A DNA stretch of 64,000 nt from PFJX01 sp963713085. Lineage in GTDB: Bacteria; Pseudomonadota; Gammaproteobacteria; Burkholderiales; Thiobacillaceae. A program made the position numbers and the translations under genes. Under the pieces are notes generated by a model. That model was given only the letters and a program-made list of their open reading frames with translations. It was not told the origin of the DNA and searched no databases. Location of the stretch: the NCBI GenBank assembly GCA_963713085.1, contig CAVQKQ010000011.1:1-64000 (forward strand), read 5' to 3'. Shown here piece by piece: positions 33,005-41,958 of the stretch. How positions within the stretch are numbered: the stretch's first letter is position 1; the number at the start of each line of letters is the position of its first letter.

Positions 33005-34373
33005 AGGTCCAAGAACGAATCGCGGACTATGCTGCACTAACTCAGCCTACGACTCTTCGCCCACTCGGCGATGTAATTAGACCAACTAGGCCTCGGGTAA
33101 AGCCCTCAGAAAGAACCACATCTTCTCTTCATCGGGATGGAGCATGTGGAAGCTCACACGATGCGCCTATTGGGCACAGTCCCCGCATCCACAATGAAAA
33201 GCTCGGCGGTTCATTTTCAACCGGGCGATGTGCTGTATGGTCGACTGCGCCCCTATTTGAACAAGGTCTATCGGCCGGACTTTGAGGGTCTTTGTTCTGC
33301 TGAATTCATCGTACTTCCCGAAGACTGAGAGCCTCGATAGTCGGTATCTCCAGTACTTCTTGAATTCGGCGGAATTTGTTTCGTTTGCCACACACCTAAA
33401 TGCGGGTGATCGCCCTCGTGTGAATTTCAGATCAACTCGCGCCATACCTATTCCCCGTTGCCCCCCTCGACCAACAAAAACGCATCGTCGCGGAAATCGA
33501 AAAACAATTCTCCCGCCTCGACGAAGCCGTCGCCAACCTCAAGCGCGTCAAGGCCAACCTCAAGCGCTACAAAGCCGCCGTCCTCAAAGCCGCCGTCGAA
33601 GGCCGCCTGGTCGAAACCGAAGCCGAACGCGCCCGCCGCGAAGGCCGCAGCTACGAGACCGGCGCCCAACTCCTGCAACGCATCCTCGAAACCCGCCGCA
33701 GCCAGTGGTTACAAGGCAAGGGCAAATACAAGGAACCCGCCGCGCCGGACACCACCGACCTGCCCGAATTGCCGGAGGGGTGGGCGTGGGCGACGCTTGA
33801 GCAGCTTTGCCCAATCTTTGTGGATAGTGCGCACCGAACACCGAAGTACGAGATTGCTGGTTTTCCGGCAATTGGCCCACAGTGATGTGGTCGGCGGGCA
33901 TTTGCGTTTAGATAGTGCGCGGGTGGTCAGTAAACAAGAGTATTTACTGCAAGTTGCGAGACGCGTTCCACAAAGTGGAGACATCGTCTACAGCCGCGAA
34001 TTGAGCCTTGGTTGGGGTGCGATGGTTCCTGATGGGGCCAATATTTGTCTGTCCCAGAGGTATGTGCCTTTTTCGCCCCGACAAGAGCGTTTCGGTTTCG
34101 TATTTCATGTACTCATTGAATGGCCCAGATGTCAGAAACCAAGCAACACGGGGCGCAACCGGATCTGCACACCCACACCTCAATCTTGGTGAGATCAAGG
34201 GAATGAAATTCACCTTGCCTCCACAAGTCGAGCAACTCCGCATCGTCGCCGAAGTCGACCGCCGCCTCTCCCTCCTGCGCGAAACCGAGGTCCAGGTGGA
34301 TGCCAACCTCAGGCGCGCCGAGCGCCTGCGCCAGTCCATTCTTTCCAGGGCGTTCTCTCGTGGGCTTGGGTAA
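33001..34373 (+). pseudogene. hsdS: Type I restriction enzyme specificity subunit, multiply frameshifted
   Basis: The parts of an HsdS lie in order but in changing frames: MKVQERIADY start, FIGMEHVEAHTMRLLGT (first target domain), SLDSRYLQYFLNSAEF, the central conserved helix APLDQQKRIVAEIEKQFSRL, DLPELPEGWAWATLEQL opening the second target domain, DVVGGHLRLDSARVVSKQEY, and LPPQVEQLRIVAEVDRRLSL at the end. The frame changes near 33120, 33317, 33429, 33883 and 34066; each is explained by one extra base. No functional specificity subunit can be made as read, so the neighbouring HsdM would lack a partner. Confidence 0.88.
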
Positions 34374-34496
34374 GTGGCCCATCTGCCCCGGTCATTGATG
34401 GCTATGCTTTGTTGAGTGGCCCAGGGTCTGTGGCGAGGTCCTGGCCACGGGTTGGGTTGGTCGTCGGGTTTCGTTTTAAGACAAGGGGAGGTTGCG

Positions 34497-35546
34497 ATGA
34501 ATATCGTTTCACTGCCGGCGGGTTCGGGGGACTGCTTCGTCATTACCTGGGGTAGCCCGAAGCGGGCCATGGTGATCGATGCGGGCCGGGCCGGATGCTT
34601 CAAGACGTATCTCCGGCCTCATCTGGAACGCCTTGCAAGCGAGGGGCTCACGCAGATCGAGTTGGCCGTGGCGACGCATATCGACGAGGACCACATGGAG
34701 GGCCTTATTGAATGGGTAAAAGTGGGCGCGGAGGTACCGGTCAAGCTGCGGGAAATCTGGTTCAACGGCCGGCCGCAGCTGCCTTCCGATGGAATCGGCA
34801 GCAAGAGCGTCAGGCAGGGTGAGGCGCTATCCAACTTGCTTGCCGGCGGTGCCGTCCCCTGGAACAACGCTTTTGGCGGTGGAGCCGCCATGGCACACCA
34901 TGAGGGCCGGTTTCCGGATATCACTCTGCCGGGTTCCATGCGGGTCACGCTGCTGGGGCCGGGGCCTGGCGAGATGCGGGAACTGGCCGACAAGTGGGAA
35001 GAAGAGATGAGCAAAGCCATGGTTCCGATGGAACGGGAAATCAAGGCCAGGAAAAAGCCACCCACTCCAAGGCCGCTTCAAGTCGATGTGTGGTCCGGAA
35101 CACCGTGGGCACACGAGGATGTGGGGGCGACCAACCTGAGCAGCATCACCTGCCTGCTGGAGCACGACGGGAAATCCGCCCTGTTTACCGGGGATGCGGA
35201 CCCGTCGATTGTGCTGACCGCCTGGAAGCGGCTTGTGCAAGAGCGCGGGAAGCCGGTCCGGCTGGACCTGCTCAAGCTGAATCATCATGGCAGCCGTAAG
35301 AATTGCAGCCCGGAGTTGATCAAGGCTCTAAAGCCCCGGAAGGTTCTCGTCTCGTCAGACGGCAGTATTTATGGCCACCCAGAAAAAGAGTCGCTGTCTT
35401 ACGTTGTGAAGCACTCGCCAAACGTTGAACTGTTCTTTAATTACGATAATGCGTACACCCAGGCTTGGACCGATCCTTCTGAGCAAGCGAAGTGGGGATA
35501 TACGGCACAATCCGGCGATAGCTTGGGGATCGAGGTTCGGTTGTAG
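34497..35546 (+). CDS. MBL-fold (ComEC/Rec2-like) hydrolase
   Basis: A 349-residue soluble protein with a metallo-beta-lactamase fold: THIDEDHMEGL is the HxDxDH metal motif near residue 60, ALFTGDAD gives the next Asp near residue 235, and LKLNHHGSRKNCSPELIKA is the ComEC-like His motif near 260. It starts after AAGGGGAGG. It resembles the stand-alone ComEC-type hydrolases often found in defence loci, and its place between hsdS and an AbiE-like pair fits that. Substrate (nucleic acid or nucleotide) is not known. Confidence 0.85.
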   Translation: MNIVSLPAGSGDCFVITWGSPKRAMVIDAGRAGCFKTYLRPHLERLASEGLTQIELAVATHIDEDHMEGLIEWVKVGAEVPVKLREIWFNGRPQLPSDGIGSKSVRQGEALSNLLAGGAVPWNNAFGGGAAMAHHEGRFPDITLPGSMRVTLLGPGPGEMRELADKWEEEMSKAMVPMEREIKARKKPPTPRPLQVDVWSGTPWAHEDVGATNLSSITCLLEHDGKSALFTGDADPSIVLTAWKRLVQERGKPVRLDLLKLNHHGSRKNCSPELIKALKPRKVLVSSDGSIYGHPEKESLSYVVKHSPNVELFFNYDNAYTQAWTDPSEQAKWGYTAQSGDSLGIEVRL

Positions 35547-35622
35547 TTGGGTGGAAGCCGGGCACGAACATTCGCAACCAGGCTAGATGGGGCAGGCTCA
35601 AATCGCGCTGAACTGCGTTTCC

Positions 35623-35727
35623 ATTCGCTATTTGCGAATAGCAAATGCTTATAACTATAGTGACAACAAATTCGATTAACTTCATGTTAGACAAGTAGTA
35701 ACGCAGTATATATGCTGTATGCATATA
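35623..35727. promoter_or_regulatory. AT-rich inverted repeats upstream of the AbiE-like operon
   Basis: ATTCGC-tattt-GCGAAT (35623-35639) and TATATGC-tgtat-GCATATA (35709-35727) lie in an AT-rich gap just before the start at 35748. AbiEi-type antitoxins repress their own promoters by binding inverted repeats, so these are candidate operators. Confidence 0.5.
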
Positions 35728-35747
35728 GCGAATATTGGTGAGCTGTG

Positions 35748-36320
35748 ATGACTAAAGTCGCCTCCCAGGACAAGTCCGCCACCCTGCGCAGAGGCGGCAA
35801 CCGGCAATGGGTCCTGAAGCCGCAAGATTTGGTGGTGGTGTTGAAGCTGGCGTTGCTGGCCGGCGATAGGCTGACTTATGCCGAGTTGGGCAAGAGTCTG
35901 CGCTTGTCGCAGTTCGAGGCGCATGCCGCGGTGCAGCGGCTGATGGCGGCGCGGCTGGCGGTCGATCTGGGCGAGGGACCGCGTCCGGTCATGGCGGCAT
36001 TGCGCGATTTCGTCCTACATGGGGCCTTGTATTGCTACCCGCCCGTGCGCGGCGAGGTGACCATCGGCTTCCCGACGGCTTATGCGGTTTCTCCCCTGAA
36101 AGACCTGGTCCTGTTTTCGGAGGAGATGCCGCCGGTCTGGCCGCATCCTGAGGGCACGGTGCGCGGTACGTCGCTGCTGCCATTGTACGAAAAGTTGCCG
36201 CTGGCGGCGCTGGACGATCCGAAACTGTATGAACTTCTGGCCTTGTTCGATGCCTTGCGCATGGGGCAGGCGCGCGAGCGTGAACTGGCCGGCAAGCTGT
36301 TGCTGGAGCGCTTGCAGTGA
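35748..36320 (+). CDS. Winged-helix protein, probable AbiEi-like antitoxin/regulator
   Basis: A 190-residue protein with an N-terminal winged helix-turn-helix (LVVVLKLALLAGDRLTYAEL, then SLRLSQFEAHAAVQRLMAA). The rest, with YCYPPVRGEVTIGFPTAYAV, is not assigned. Its stop overlaps a GTG start of a nucleotidyltransferase gene, the layout of AbiE-type toxin-antitoxin pairs (HTH regulator, then nucleotidyltransferase toxin). I infer the antitoxin role from this pairing; sequence similarity to proven AbiEi cannot be tested here. Confidence 0.65.
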   Translation: MTKVASQDKSATLRRGGNRQWVLKPQDLVVVLKLALLAGDRLTYAELGKSLRLSQFEAHAAVQRLMAARLAVDLGEGPRPVMAALRDFVLHGALYCYPPVRGEVTIGFPTAYAVSPLKDLVLFSEEMPPVWPHPEGTVRGTSLLPLYEKLPLAALDDPKLYELLALFDALRMGQARERELAGKLLLERLQ

Positions 36321-37029
36321 GCGCAGTGCCGGGCGCGGCCGATCCGAATCGGGCCATCCTGACGCGGTGGCGCGTGCCTTGGGAACGCTATGCGATGAAC
36401 TGGTCTTTGTCGGTGGCTGTGCGACCGGCTTGCTGGTGACGTCGGTGCGGGCGCAGGTGGTGCGCATGACCGAGGATGTCGATCTGGTGGCGCAGGTGGC
36501 GACGGTGCGCGAGTACCACGACATGGAAACGCGCTTTCAGGCGTTGGGTTTCGTGCACGATCAGTCGCCCGATGCGCCAATCTGCCGTTGGCGCTGTCAG
36601 GGTATCGAGGTCGATCTGATGCCTTCGGCGGAGGGCGTATTGAGCTTCCACAATCGCTGGTATCCGCTGGCCATCGAGACGGCGCGGCCGGTGATGTTGA
36701 ACGAAGAACTGACCATCCGCCTGATCGACGCCCCGGTTTTCGTGGCGACCAAGCTGGAGGCGTTCAAGGGCCGGGGCAATGGCGATTTCCTGCTGAGCCA
36801 CGACCTCGAAGATATCGTCACGGTGGTCGATGGCCGGGCCGGGCTGATCGACGAAGTAAGCGCAGCGCCCGGGGAATTGAGACGCTACCTGGCGGACGAG
36901 TTTGGTGCCTTGATGGCCACACCAGCATTTCTGGAGGCATTGGCCGGACACCTGCCCGGCGATGCGATGAGCCAGCGTCGTTTGCCGGGGTTGATGATCG
37001 CTCTGAAGCGGCTGGCTGAAATGGAGTAA
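36317..37029 (+). CDS. Nucleotidyltransferase, probable AbiEii-like toxin; possible frameshift near the start
   Basis: The core reads LCDELVFVGGCATGLLVT, TEDVDLVAQVATV (Asp pair for metal) and GIEVDLMPSAEG (third Asp), then VATKLEAFKGRGNGDFLLSH, a nucleotidyltransferase fold like AbiEii/MNT toxins. The natural start appears to be GTG at 36317 (VSAVPGAADPNRAIL), but one base seems missing near 36359, after which the core is in another frame. A GTG at 36367 could instead start the intact core frame (220 residues). The gene ends 3 nt before hsdM. Either a broken toxin or one read from an internal start. Confidence 0.7.
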
Positions 37030-37032
37030 GGA

Positions 37033-38640
37033 ATGAACACCGCCACCATCGTCCAGAAACTCTGGAACTACTGCAACGTGCTGCGCGACGACGGCATGAG
37101 CTACGGCGACTATGTCGAGCAGCTCACCTATCTGCTGTTCCTGAAGATGGCCGACGAGCGCAGCCGGCCGCCCTATAACCAGGCCAGCCCGGTGCCTGCC
37201 GGCTATGACTGGGCCAGCCTGTTGTGGCGGGATGGCGATGAGTTGTTCGACCACTATCGCCACACCCTGGAGGAGCTGGGCAAGCAGAAGGGCCTGCTCG
37301 GCCTGATCTTCGCCAAGTCGCAGAACAAGTTTCAGGACCCGGCCAAGCTGCGGCGGCTGATCGTGGACCTGATCGACAGGGAAACCTGGGTGTCGATGAG
37401 CGCCGACGTGAAGGGCGACGCCTACGAGGGCCTGCTGGAGAAGAACGCGCAGGACACCAAGTCCGGCGCGGGCCAGTACTTCACCCCGCGCCCGCTGATC
37501 CAGGCGATTGTCGATGCCATGGCGCCCCGGCCCGGCGAGACCATCTCCGACCCGGCCTGCGGCACCGGCGGCTTTCTGCTGGCGGCGCACGACTATGTGG
37601 TGAAGCACTACCCCAACATGACCTCGGCGGAGAAGAAGAAACTGCGCGGGGAAAGCTTCAAGGGCTGGGAGCTGGTGCAGGCCACCGCCCGGCTGTGCGC
37701 CATGAACATGCTGCTGCACGGCATCGGCAGCCAGGGCTTGTCCCGAGCGGAGGGAGGGAACTTCGAGCCGATCGCGGTGGGCGATTCGCTGGCCGCCGAC
37801 CCCGGCGAGCGCTTCGACCTGGTGCTGACCAATCCGCCCTTCGGCAAGAAGAGCAGCACCACCATCGTCGGCGAGGAAGGCAAGGTCGGCAAGGAGCGCG
37901 ACAGCGTCGAGCGCGACGACTTCTGGGCCACCACCTCGAACAAGCAGCTCAACTTTGTCCAGCACGTGAAGACACTGCTCAAGCAAAACGGCCGCGCCGC
38001 CCTGGTACTGCCGGACAACGTGCTGTTCGAAGGTGGGGCCGGCGAGACGATACGCAGGAAGTTATTGCACGACTGCGACGTCCACACCCTGCTGCGCCTG
38101 CCCACCGGCCTGTTTTACGCACAGGGCGTGAAGGCCAACGTGCTGTTCTTCGACAAGAAGCCCGCCGCAGAAACCCCGTGGACCAAGAAGCTGTGGATCT
38201 ACGACCTGCGCACCAATAGGCACTTCACGCTAAAGACCGATCCGCTGAAGCGGGAGGATCTGGACGAGTTCGTGAAGTGCTACTTTGGGATGAATGGTGT
38301 CGAGGACGATCGCAGTCCGGCAAATCCCCCCCGGCCCCCCTTTGCAAAGGTGGGAGAGACCCGGCACAACCGCAAGCCGACATGGTCGGAAGATCCCTCG
38401 CCTGGGCTCGGGATGACACCGCAGGGCCGCTGGCGGGCGTATGACTACGAAGATCTGGTCAACCGCGACAAGGCCAGCCTGGACATCTTCTGGCTCAGGG
38501 ACGAATCTCTGTCCGATTCCGACAACCTGCCCGCGCCGGAAGTGATCGCCGCCGAGATCATGGAGGACCTGGAGGCGGCGCTGGAGCAGTTCCGGGAGAT
38601 ACTGGGGGATATGGGGCCGGAAGTGGCGGCGACCTCATAG
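37033..38640 (+). CDS. hsdM: Type I restriction-modification DNA methyltransferase, M subunit
   Basis: A 535-residue N6-adenine methyltransferase, intact. HsdM_N region (VQKLWNYCNVLRDDGMSYGD), then SAM-binding DPACGTGGFLL, catalytic NPPF in VLTNPPFGKKSS, and the C-terminal YDYEDLVNRDKASLDIFWL. Three stretches do not belong to normal HsdM and match repeat fragments read in frame: 37737-37763, 38321-38356 and 38391-38418. Unusually, hsdM is last and separated from hsdR and hsdS by four genes. With hsdS broken it probably has no recognition partner unless another S subunit exists elsewhere. Confidence 0.93.
   Translation: MNTATIVQKLWNYCNVLRDDGMSYGDYVEQLTYLLFLKMADERSRPPYNQASPVPAGYDWASLLWRDGDELFDHYRHTLEELGKQKGLLGLIFAKSQNKFQDPAKLRRLIVDLIDRETWVSMSADVKGDAYEGLLEKNAQDTKSGAGQYFTPRPLIQAIVDAMAPRPGETISDPACGTGGFLLAAHDYVVKHYPNMTSAEKKKLRGESFKGWELVQATARLCAMNMLLHGIGSQGLSRAEGGNFEPIAVGDSLAADPGERFDLVLTNPPFGKKSSTTIVGEEGKVGKERDSVERDDFWATTSNKQLNFVQHVKTLLKQNGRAALVLPDNVLFEGGAGETIRRKLLHDCDVHTLLRLPTGLFYAQGVKANVLFFDKKPAAETPWTKKLWIYDLRTNRHFTLKTDPLKREDLDEFVKCYFGMNGVEDDRSPANPPRPPFAKVGETRHNRKPTWSEDPSPGLGMTPQGRWRAYDYEDLVNRDKASLDIFWLRDESLSDSDNLPAPEVIAAEIMEDLEAALEQFREILGDMGPEVAATS
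37737..37763 (-). repeat. GTCAT-type repeat fragment inside hsdM (in frame)
   Basis: CTTGTCCCGAGCGGAGGGAG and the following CTT resemble the reverse complement of the AAGCTCCCTCGC...GGGACAG core at 32880-32903. 27 nt, nine codons, inserted after GIGS of HsdM. Confidence 0.6.
38321..38356. repeat. Palindrome-like GC insert in hsdM
   Basis: AATCCCCCCCGGCCCCCCTT then TGCAAAGGTGGGAG: CCCCCTTTG/CAAAGGTGGG pairs with one mismatch. Read in frame as NPPRPPFAKVGE, absent from ordinary HsdM. Confidence 0.6.
38391..38418 (-). repeat. GTCAT-type half repeat inside hsdM (in frame)
   Basis: AGATCCCTCG, six bases, then CTCGGGATGACA. This is one arm of the repeat family seen at 32046 and 32774, in reverse orientation. 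Confidence 0.7.
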
Positions 38641-38668
38641 TCAGCCAGGTACAGTTGGAGCCATATCA

Positions 38669-38830
38669 ATGAAAGAGACTCAGGGAGAAGTGCTGCTTTA
38701 CCAGACGGCGGAGGGCGGGCCTGCGCTGGATGTGCGGCTGGAGCGGGAGACGGTTTGGCTTACCCAGGCTCAGATGGCTGAACTGTTCGGGCGCGAACGT
38801 TCCGTGGTTACCAAACACTGCCCGCCATGA
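38669..38830 (+). pseudogene. RhuM-family protein, truncated after the N-terminus
   Basis: 53 codons reading MKETQGEVLLYQTAEGG, VRLERETVWLTQAQMAELFG and RERSVVTKH, the start of the RhuM (virulence RhuM/Fic-associated) family, whose members are about 300 residues. The frame then stops within a few codons as unrelated sequence begins near 38820. It marks the right edge of the defence locus. Confidence 0.85.
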
Positions 38831-38861
38831 CCCGCGCCTTTTTCTAGTTGGAGGTTTGTCC

Positions 38862-39437
38862 ATGACTTTGCTGATACTGGGTTTGGTGATCTTTCTCGGC
38901 GCCCATTCGGTGCGCATCTTCGCCGACGGCTGGCGTGCCGAACGGATCGCGCAAATGGGGGAGAAGCCCTGGAAGGCCGTGGTTTCGCTCGTCTCCCTGG
39001 CCGGTTTCGTGCTGCTGGTGTGGGGCTATGGCGAGACCCGGGCCATGCCGGAGCTGTGGAATCCGCCGGTGTGGACCCGGCACCTGGCGGCGCTGCTGAC
39101 CCTGCCCGCTTTCGTGCTGGTGGTGGCGGCCTACGTGCCGGGCACCCGCATCAAGGCCGCCGTGGGCCACCCCATGGTGGCGGGGGTGAAGCTGTGGGCC
39201 TTCGCGCACCTGATCGCCAACGGCCGGGCCGGCGACATGCTGCTGTTCGGGGCGTTTCTCGCGTGGGCGGTGGTCGACTTCATCTCGGCGCGGCGCCGCG
39301 ACAGGCTGGCGGGCACGCGCTACGCCGCCGGACCGTGGACGCGGGATGCGGCGGCGGCGGTGGTCGGCCTGGTTGCGTGGGTGGTGTTCGCCAGGTGGGG
39401 GCATGCCTGGCTGATCGGTGTCGCGCCGTTCGGATGA
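38862..39437 (+). CDS. NnrU family membrane protein
   Basis: A 191-residue protein with about six membrane segments: MTLLILGLVIFLGAHSVRI with the conserved His/Ser, ETRAMPELWNPPVWTRHL, GHPMVAGVKLWAFAHLIANG and FLAWAVVDFIS. NnrU-like proteins are linked to nitric-oxide metabolism or to carotenoid isomerisation in other groups; the exact reaction is not known. TTGGAGG precedes the start. First core gene right of the defence locus. Confidence 0.9.
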   Translation: MTLLILGLVIFLGAHSVRIFADGWRAERIAQMGEKPWKAVVSLVSLAGFVLLVWGYGETRAMPELWNPPVWTRHLAALLTLPAFVLVVAAYVPGTRIKAAVGHPMVAGVKLWAFAHLIANGRAGDMLLFGAFLAWAVVDFISARRRDRLAGTRYAAGPWTRDAAAAVVGLVAWVVFARWGHAWLIGVAPFG

Positions 39438-39501
39438 GCGGAGCGGTGGCACCGAGGCGCGAGAGGAAGGTTTTGGGCAAGCGGATTACATTGCCGGTTG
39501 G

Positions 39502-40134
39502 ATGAACCCGCCCCGACCTGACATGGACCAAGCCGACAAACCCCATTCCCCCTCCTGCGATCGCAACCGGGAGCCGATCCTCGATGTTCTGCGCGATCAT
39601 TTCCGGGACCGGCGCCAGGTCCTGGAGATCGGCAGCGGCACCGGCCAGCACGCGGTGTTCTTCGCCGCCGCGCTGCCCCATCTGATCTGGCAGGCCTCGG
39701 ACCGGCTGGAGAACCTGGCGGGCATCCGTATGTGGCTGGACGAGGCGGCCCTGTCCAACACGCCGCCGCCCCTGGAGCTGGACGTGAACGGGGCCTGGCC
39801 CCGGCAGCGCTTCGACGCGGTGTTCAGCGCCAATACCCTGCACATCATGGCCTGGCCCGAGGTGGAGCGGTTGTTCGCCGGCCTGGACGGGATCCTGGCC
39901 GAGGACGCCAAGCTGATCGTCTACGGCCCCTTCAACTACGACGGCCGGTTCAGCAGCGAGAGCAACGCCAAGTTCGAGGTCTGGCTGAAGGAGCGGGGCG
40001 CCCACCAGGGCATCCGGGATTTCGAGGCGGTGAACGCCCTGGCGGCGGCGATCGGGCTCGAATTGCTGGAGGACCGGGCCATGCCGGCCAACAACCGCTG
40101 CCTGGTCTGGCGCCGGGGAGGCGCCCCGGCTTGA
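39502..40134 (+). CDS. DUF938 SAM-dependent methyltransferase-like protein
   Basis: A 210-residue class I methyltransferase-like protein: SPSCDRNREPILDVL, LEIGSGTGQHAVFFA for SAM binding, and FSANTLHIMAWPEVERLFAG plus VYGPFNYDGRFSSESN, the DUF938 signature. Substrate is unknown. A Met at 39523 is an equally possible start. It ends in a 4-nt overlap with the next gene. Confidence 0.9.
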   Translation: MNPPRPDMDQADKPHSPSCDRNREPILDVLRDHFRDRRQVLEIGSGTGQHAVFFAAALPHLIWQASDRLENLAGIRMWLDEAALSNTPPPLELDVNGAWPRQRFDAVFSANTLHIMAWPEVERLFAGLDGILAEDAKLIVYGPFNYDGRFSSESNAKFEVWLKERGAHQGIRDFEAVNALAAAIGLELLEDRAMPANNRCLVWRRGGAPA

Positions 40135-41285
40135 CCCTGGCCGTGGAGTTGCTGGCCGGCGCCGGCGCGTTGTCGGAGGCGGACTGGCAGGCCCTGGACA
40201 CGGGCGACGATCCCTTCGTCAGCCGGGCGTTCCTGAGCGGGGCCGAGGAGACCGGCGCGGCGGCGGAGGAACTGGGCTGGCGGCCCATGCATCTGGCCCT
40301 GCGCGATGCGGACAAGCGGCTGGCCGGGCTGCTGCCCCTGTATCTGCGGCATCACTCCTTCGGCGATTTTTCCCACGACTGGCACTGGGCCAGCGCCTGG
40401 CGCCAGGCGGGGCTGGACTACTACCCCAAGCTGGTCACCGGGGTGCCCTTCACGCCCTCGCCAGGGCCGCGCCTGCTGACCCGGCCGGGGGAGGGTGGGA
40501 CCATCGCGCCCGCACTCATCGCCGGCGCCGTGGATCTGGCGGCGGAACTGGGGGCGTCGTCCTGGCAATGCCTGTTCGTGACCGAGGCGGAGCGGGAACA
40601 GCTGGTGTCGGCGGGATTGCTGATGCGGCGCGGGGTACAGTTCCACTGGATCAACCGGGGCTACCGGGACTTCGCGGACTTCCTGGCCGGCTTCAGCGCC
40701 GACAAGCGCAAGAAGCTGAAGCGGGAACGCCGCGCCGTGGCCGAGGCCGGCCTGCGCATCGAGGTCCTCCATGGGGACGAGCTGGGCAGGCATGCAAGCG
40801 ACGATCCCCTGTGGTCGGCCATCCACCGGCATTACCGGGATACCTTCGCGCGCCACGGCAACCACCCGGCCTTTTCCCTGGCGTTCTTTCGCCGCATGGC
40901 CGCCGGCCTGGGTCGGCGCCTGGTGGTGTTCGTCGCCTGGCGGGGCGGGGAGGCGGTGGCCTCGGCCATCTGCTACCGCAACCGGACCACCTTGTTCGGC
41001 CGCCACTGGGGCACGGACATCGCCTGTCCCGGCCTGCATTTCGAGCTGTGCTACTACAGCGGCATCGAGTACGCCATCGCCCAGGGCCTGAGCCGCTTCG
41101 AGCCCGGCGCCCAGGGCGAGCACAAGTTGGCGCGGGGCTTCGAACCGGTGCCCACCTGGTCCGGGTTCTGGATCGCGGATGCCCGCATGCGCCCGACACT
41201 GGCCGCCTTCCTGGCCCGGGAGCAGGACGCCGTGGCGGACTACCAGGCCGAGATGGCCCGGCATCTGCCCTACAGGGCCGCTTAA
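40131..41285 (+). CDS. FemAB-like GNAT acyltransferase (PF04339 type)
   Basis: A 384-residue protein of the group labelled peptidoglycan biosynthesis/N-acetyltransferase: DPFVSRAFLSGAEETG at the start, GDFSHDWHWASAW, FHWINRGYRDFADFLAGFSA, KRKKLKRERR and FGRHWGTDIACPGLHFELCY, with GEHKLARGFEPVPTWS near the end. TTG at 40131 overlaps the upstream stop (TTGA) and has GGGGAGG nine bases upstream, so it is the probable start. The true substrate is not established for the family. Confidence 0.88.
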   Translation: MTLAVELLAGAGALSEADWQALDTGDDPFVSRAFLSGAEETGAAAEELGWRPMHLALRDADKRLAGLLPLYLRHHSFGDFSHDWHWASAWRQAGLDYYPKLVTGVPFTPSPGPRLLTRPGEGGTIAPALIAGAVDLAAELGASSWQCLFVTEAEREQLVSAGLLMRRGVQFHWINRGYRDFADFLAGFSADKRKKLKRERRAVAEAGLRIEVLHGDELGRHASDDPLWSAIHRHYRDTFARHGNHPAFSLAFFRRMAAGLGRRLVVFVAWRGGEAVASAICYRNRTTLFGRHWGTDIACPGLHFELCYYSGIEYAIAQGLSRFEPGAQGEHKLARGFEPVPTWSGFWIADARMRPTLAAFLAREQDAVADYQAEMARHLPYRAA

Positions 41286-41414
41286 TCAGGCGGTATCGAC
41301 TTCCATGGGCGACAGGGCTAGCTTGTTAATCCCCACCTTGGCCGGGGGTGAACCGCAACCCGGCCGGTCCTATGATTCGCCATGATCATTCCACCCTGTT
41401 TGAGGAGTTAAGCC

Positions 41415-41921
41415 ATGACCACCGCAATCACCATGTACCAGGCCTCGGTGCCGGTCTTCATCCGCATGTTGAACAACCTGGCCGCGATCCTGGAAAAGGC
41501 GGCGGCCCACTGCGAGGCGGGGAAGATCGACCCGGATTTCCTGACCGGCTACCGGCTGTATCCGGACATGTTCAATTTCGCCAAGCAGGTCCAGGTGGCC
41601 ACCGACCACGCCCGCAACGGGGCGGCGCGGCTGGCCGGGACGGAGGCGCCGGCCATGGCGCATACCGAGCGGACCTTTCCCGAATTGATCGGCCGGGTGA
41701 AGCAGAGCATCGCCTATCTGGAGACCTTCAAGCCGGAGCAGATCGACGGTTCCGAGGGGCGGGAAGTGGTGATCCGGCGCGGCGAGACGGTGAACACCTA
41801 TGCCGGCCTGGAATACCTGCTGCAGCGGGCCCTGCCGAATTTCTTCTTCCACGTCACCACGGCCTACGACATCCTGCGCCACAACGGCGTGGTCTTGGGC
41901 AAGCGGGATTACGTGGGTTGA
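41415..41921 (+). CDS. DUF1993 family protein
   Basis: A 168-residue helical protein: MYQASVPVFIRMLNNLAAIL, LYPDMFNFAKQVQVATDHAR and LPNFFFHVTTAYDILRHNGV, with His residues placed as in the DinB-like metal-binding four-helix fold. Function unknown. TGAGGAG lies before the start. Confidence 0.9.
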   Translation: MTTAITMYQASVPVFIRMLNNLAAILEKAAAHCEAGKIDPDFLTGYRLYPDMFNFAKQVQVATDHARNGAARLAGTEAPAMAHTERTFPELIGRVKQSIAYLETFKPEQIDGSEGREVVIRRGETVNTYAGLEYLLQRALPNFFFHVTTAYDILRHNGVVLGKRDYVG

Positions 41922-41958
41922 TCGGCGGCCGTGGCCGTCCGCCTGAACCCGGCTTGAA

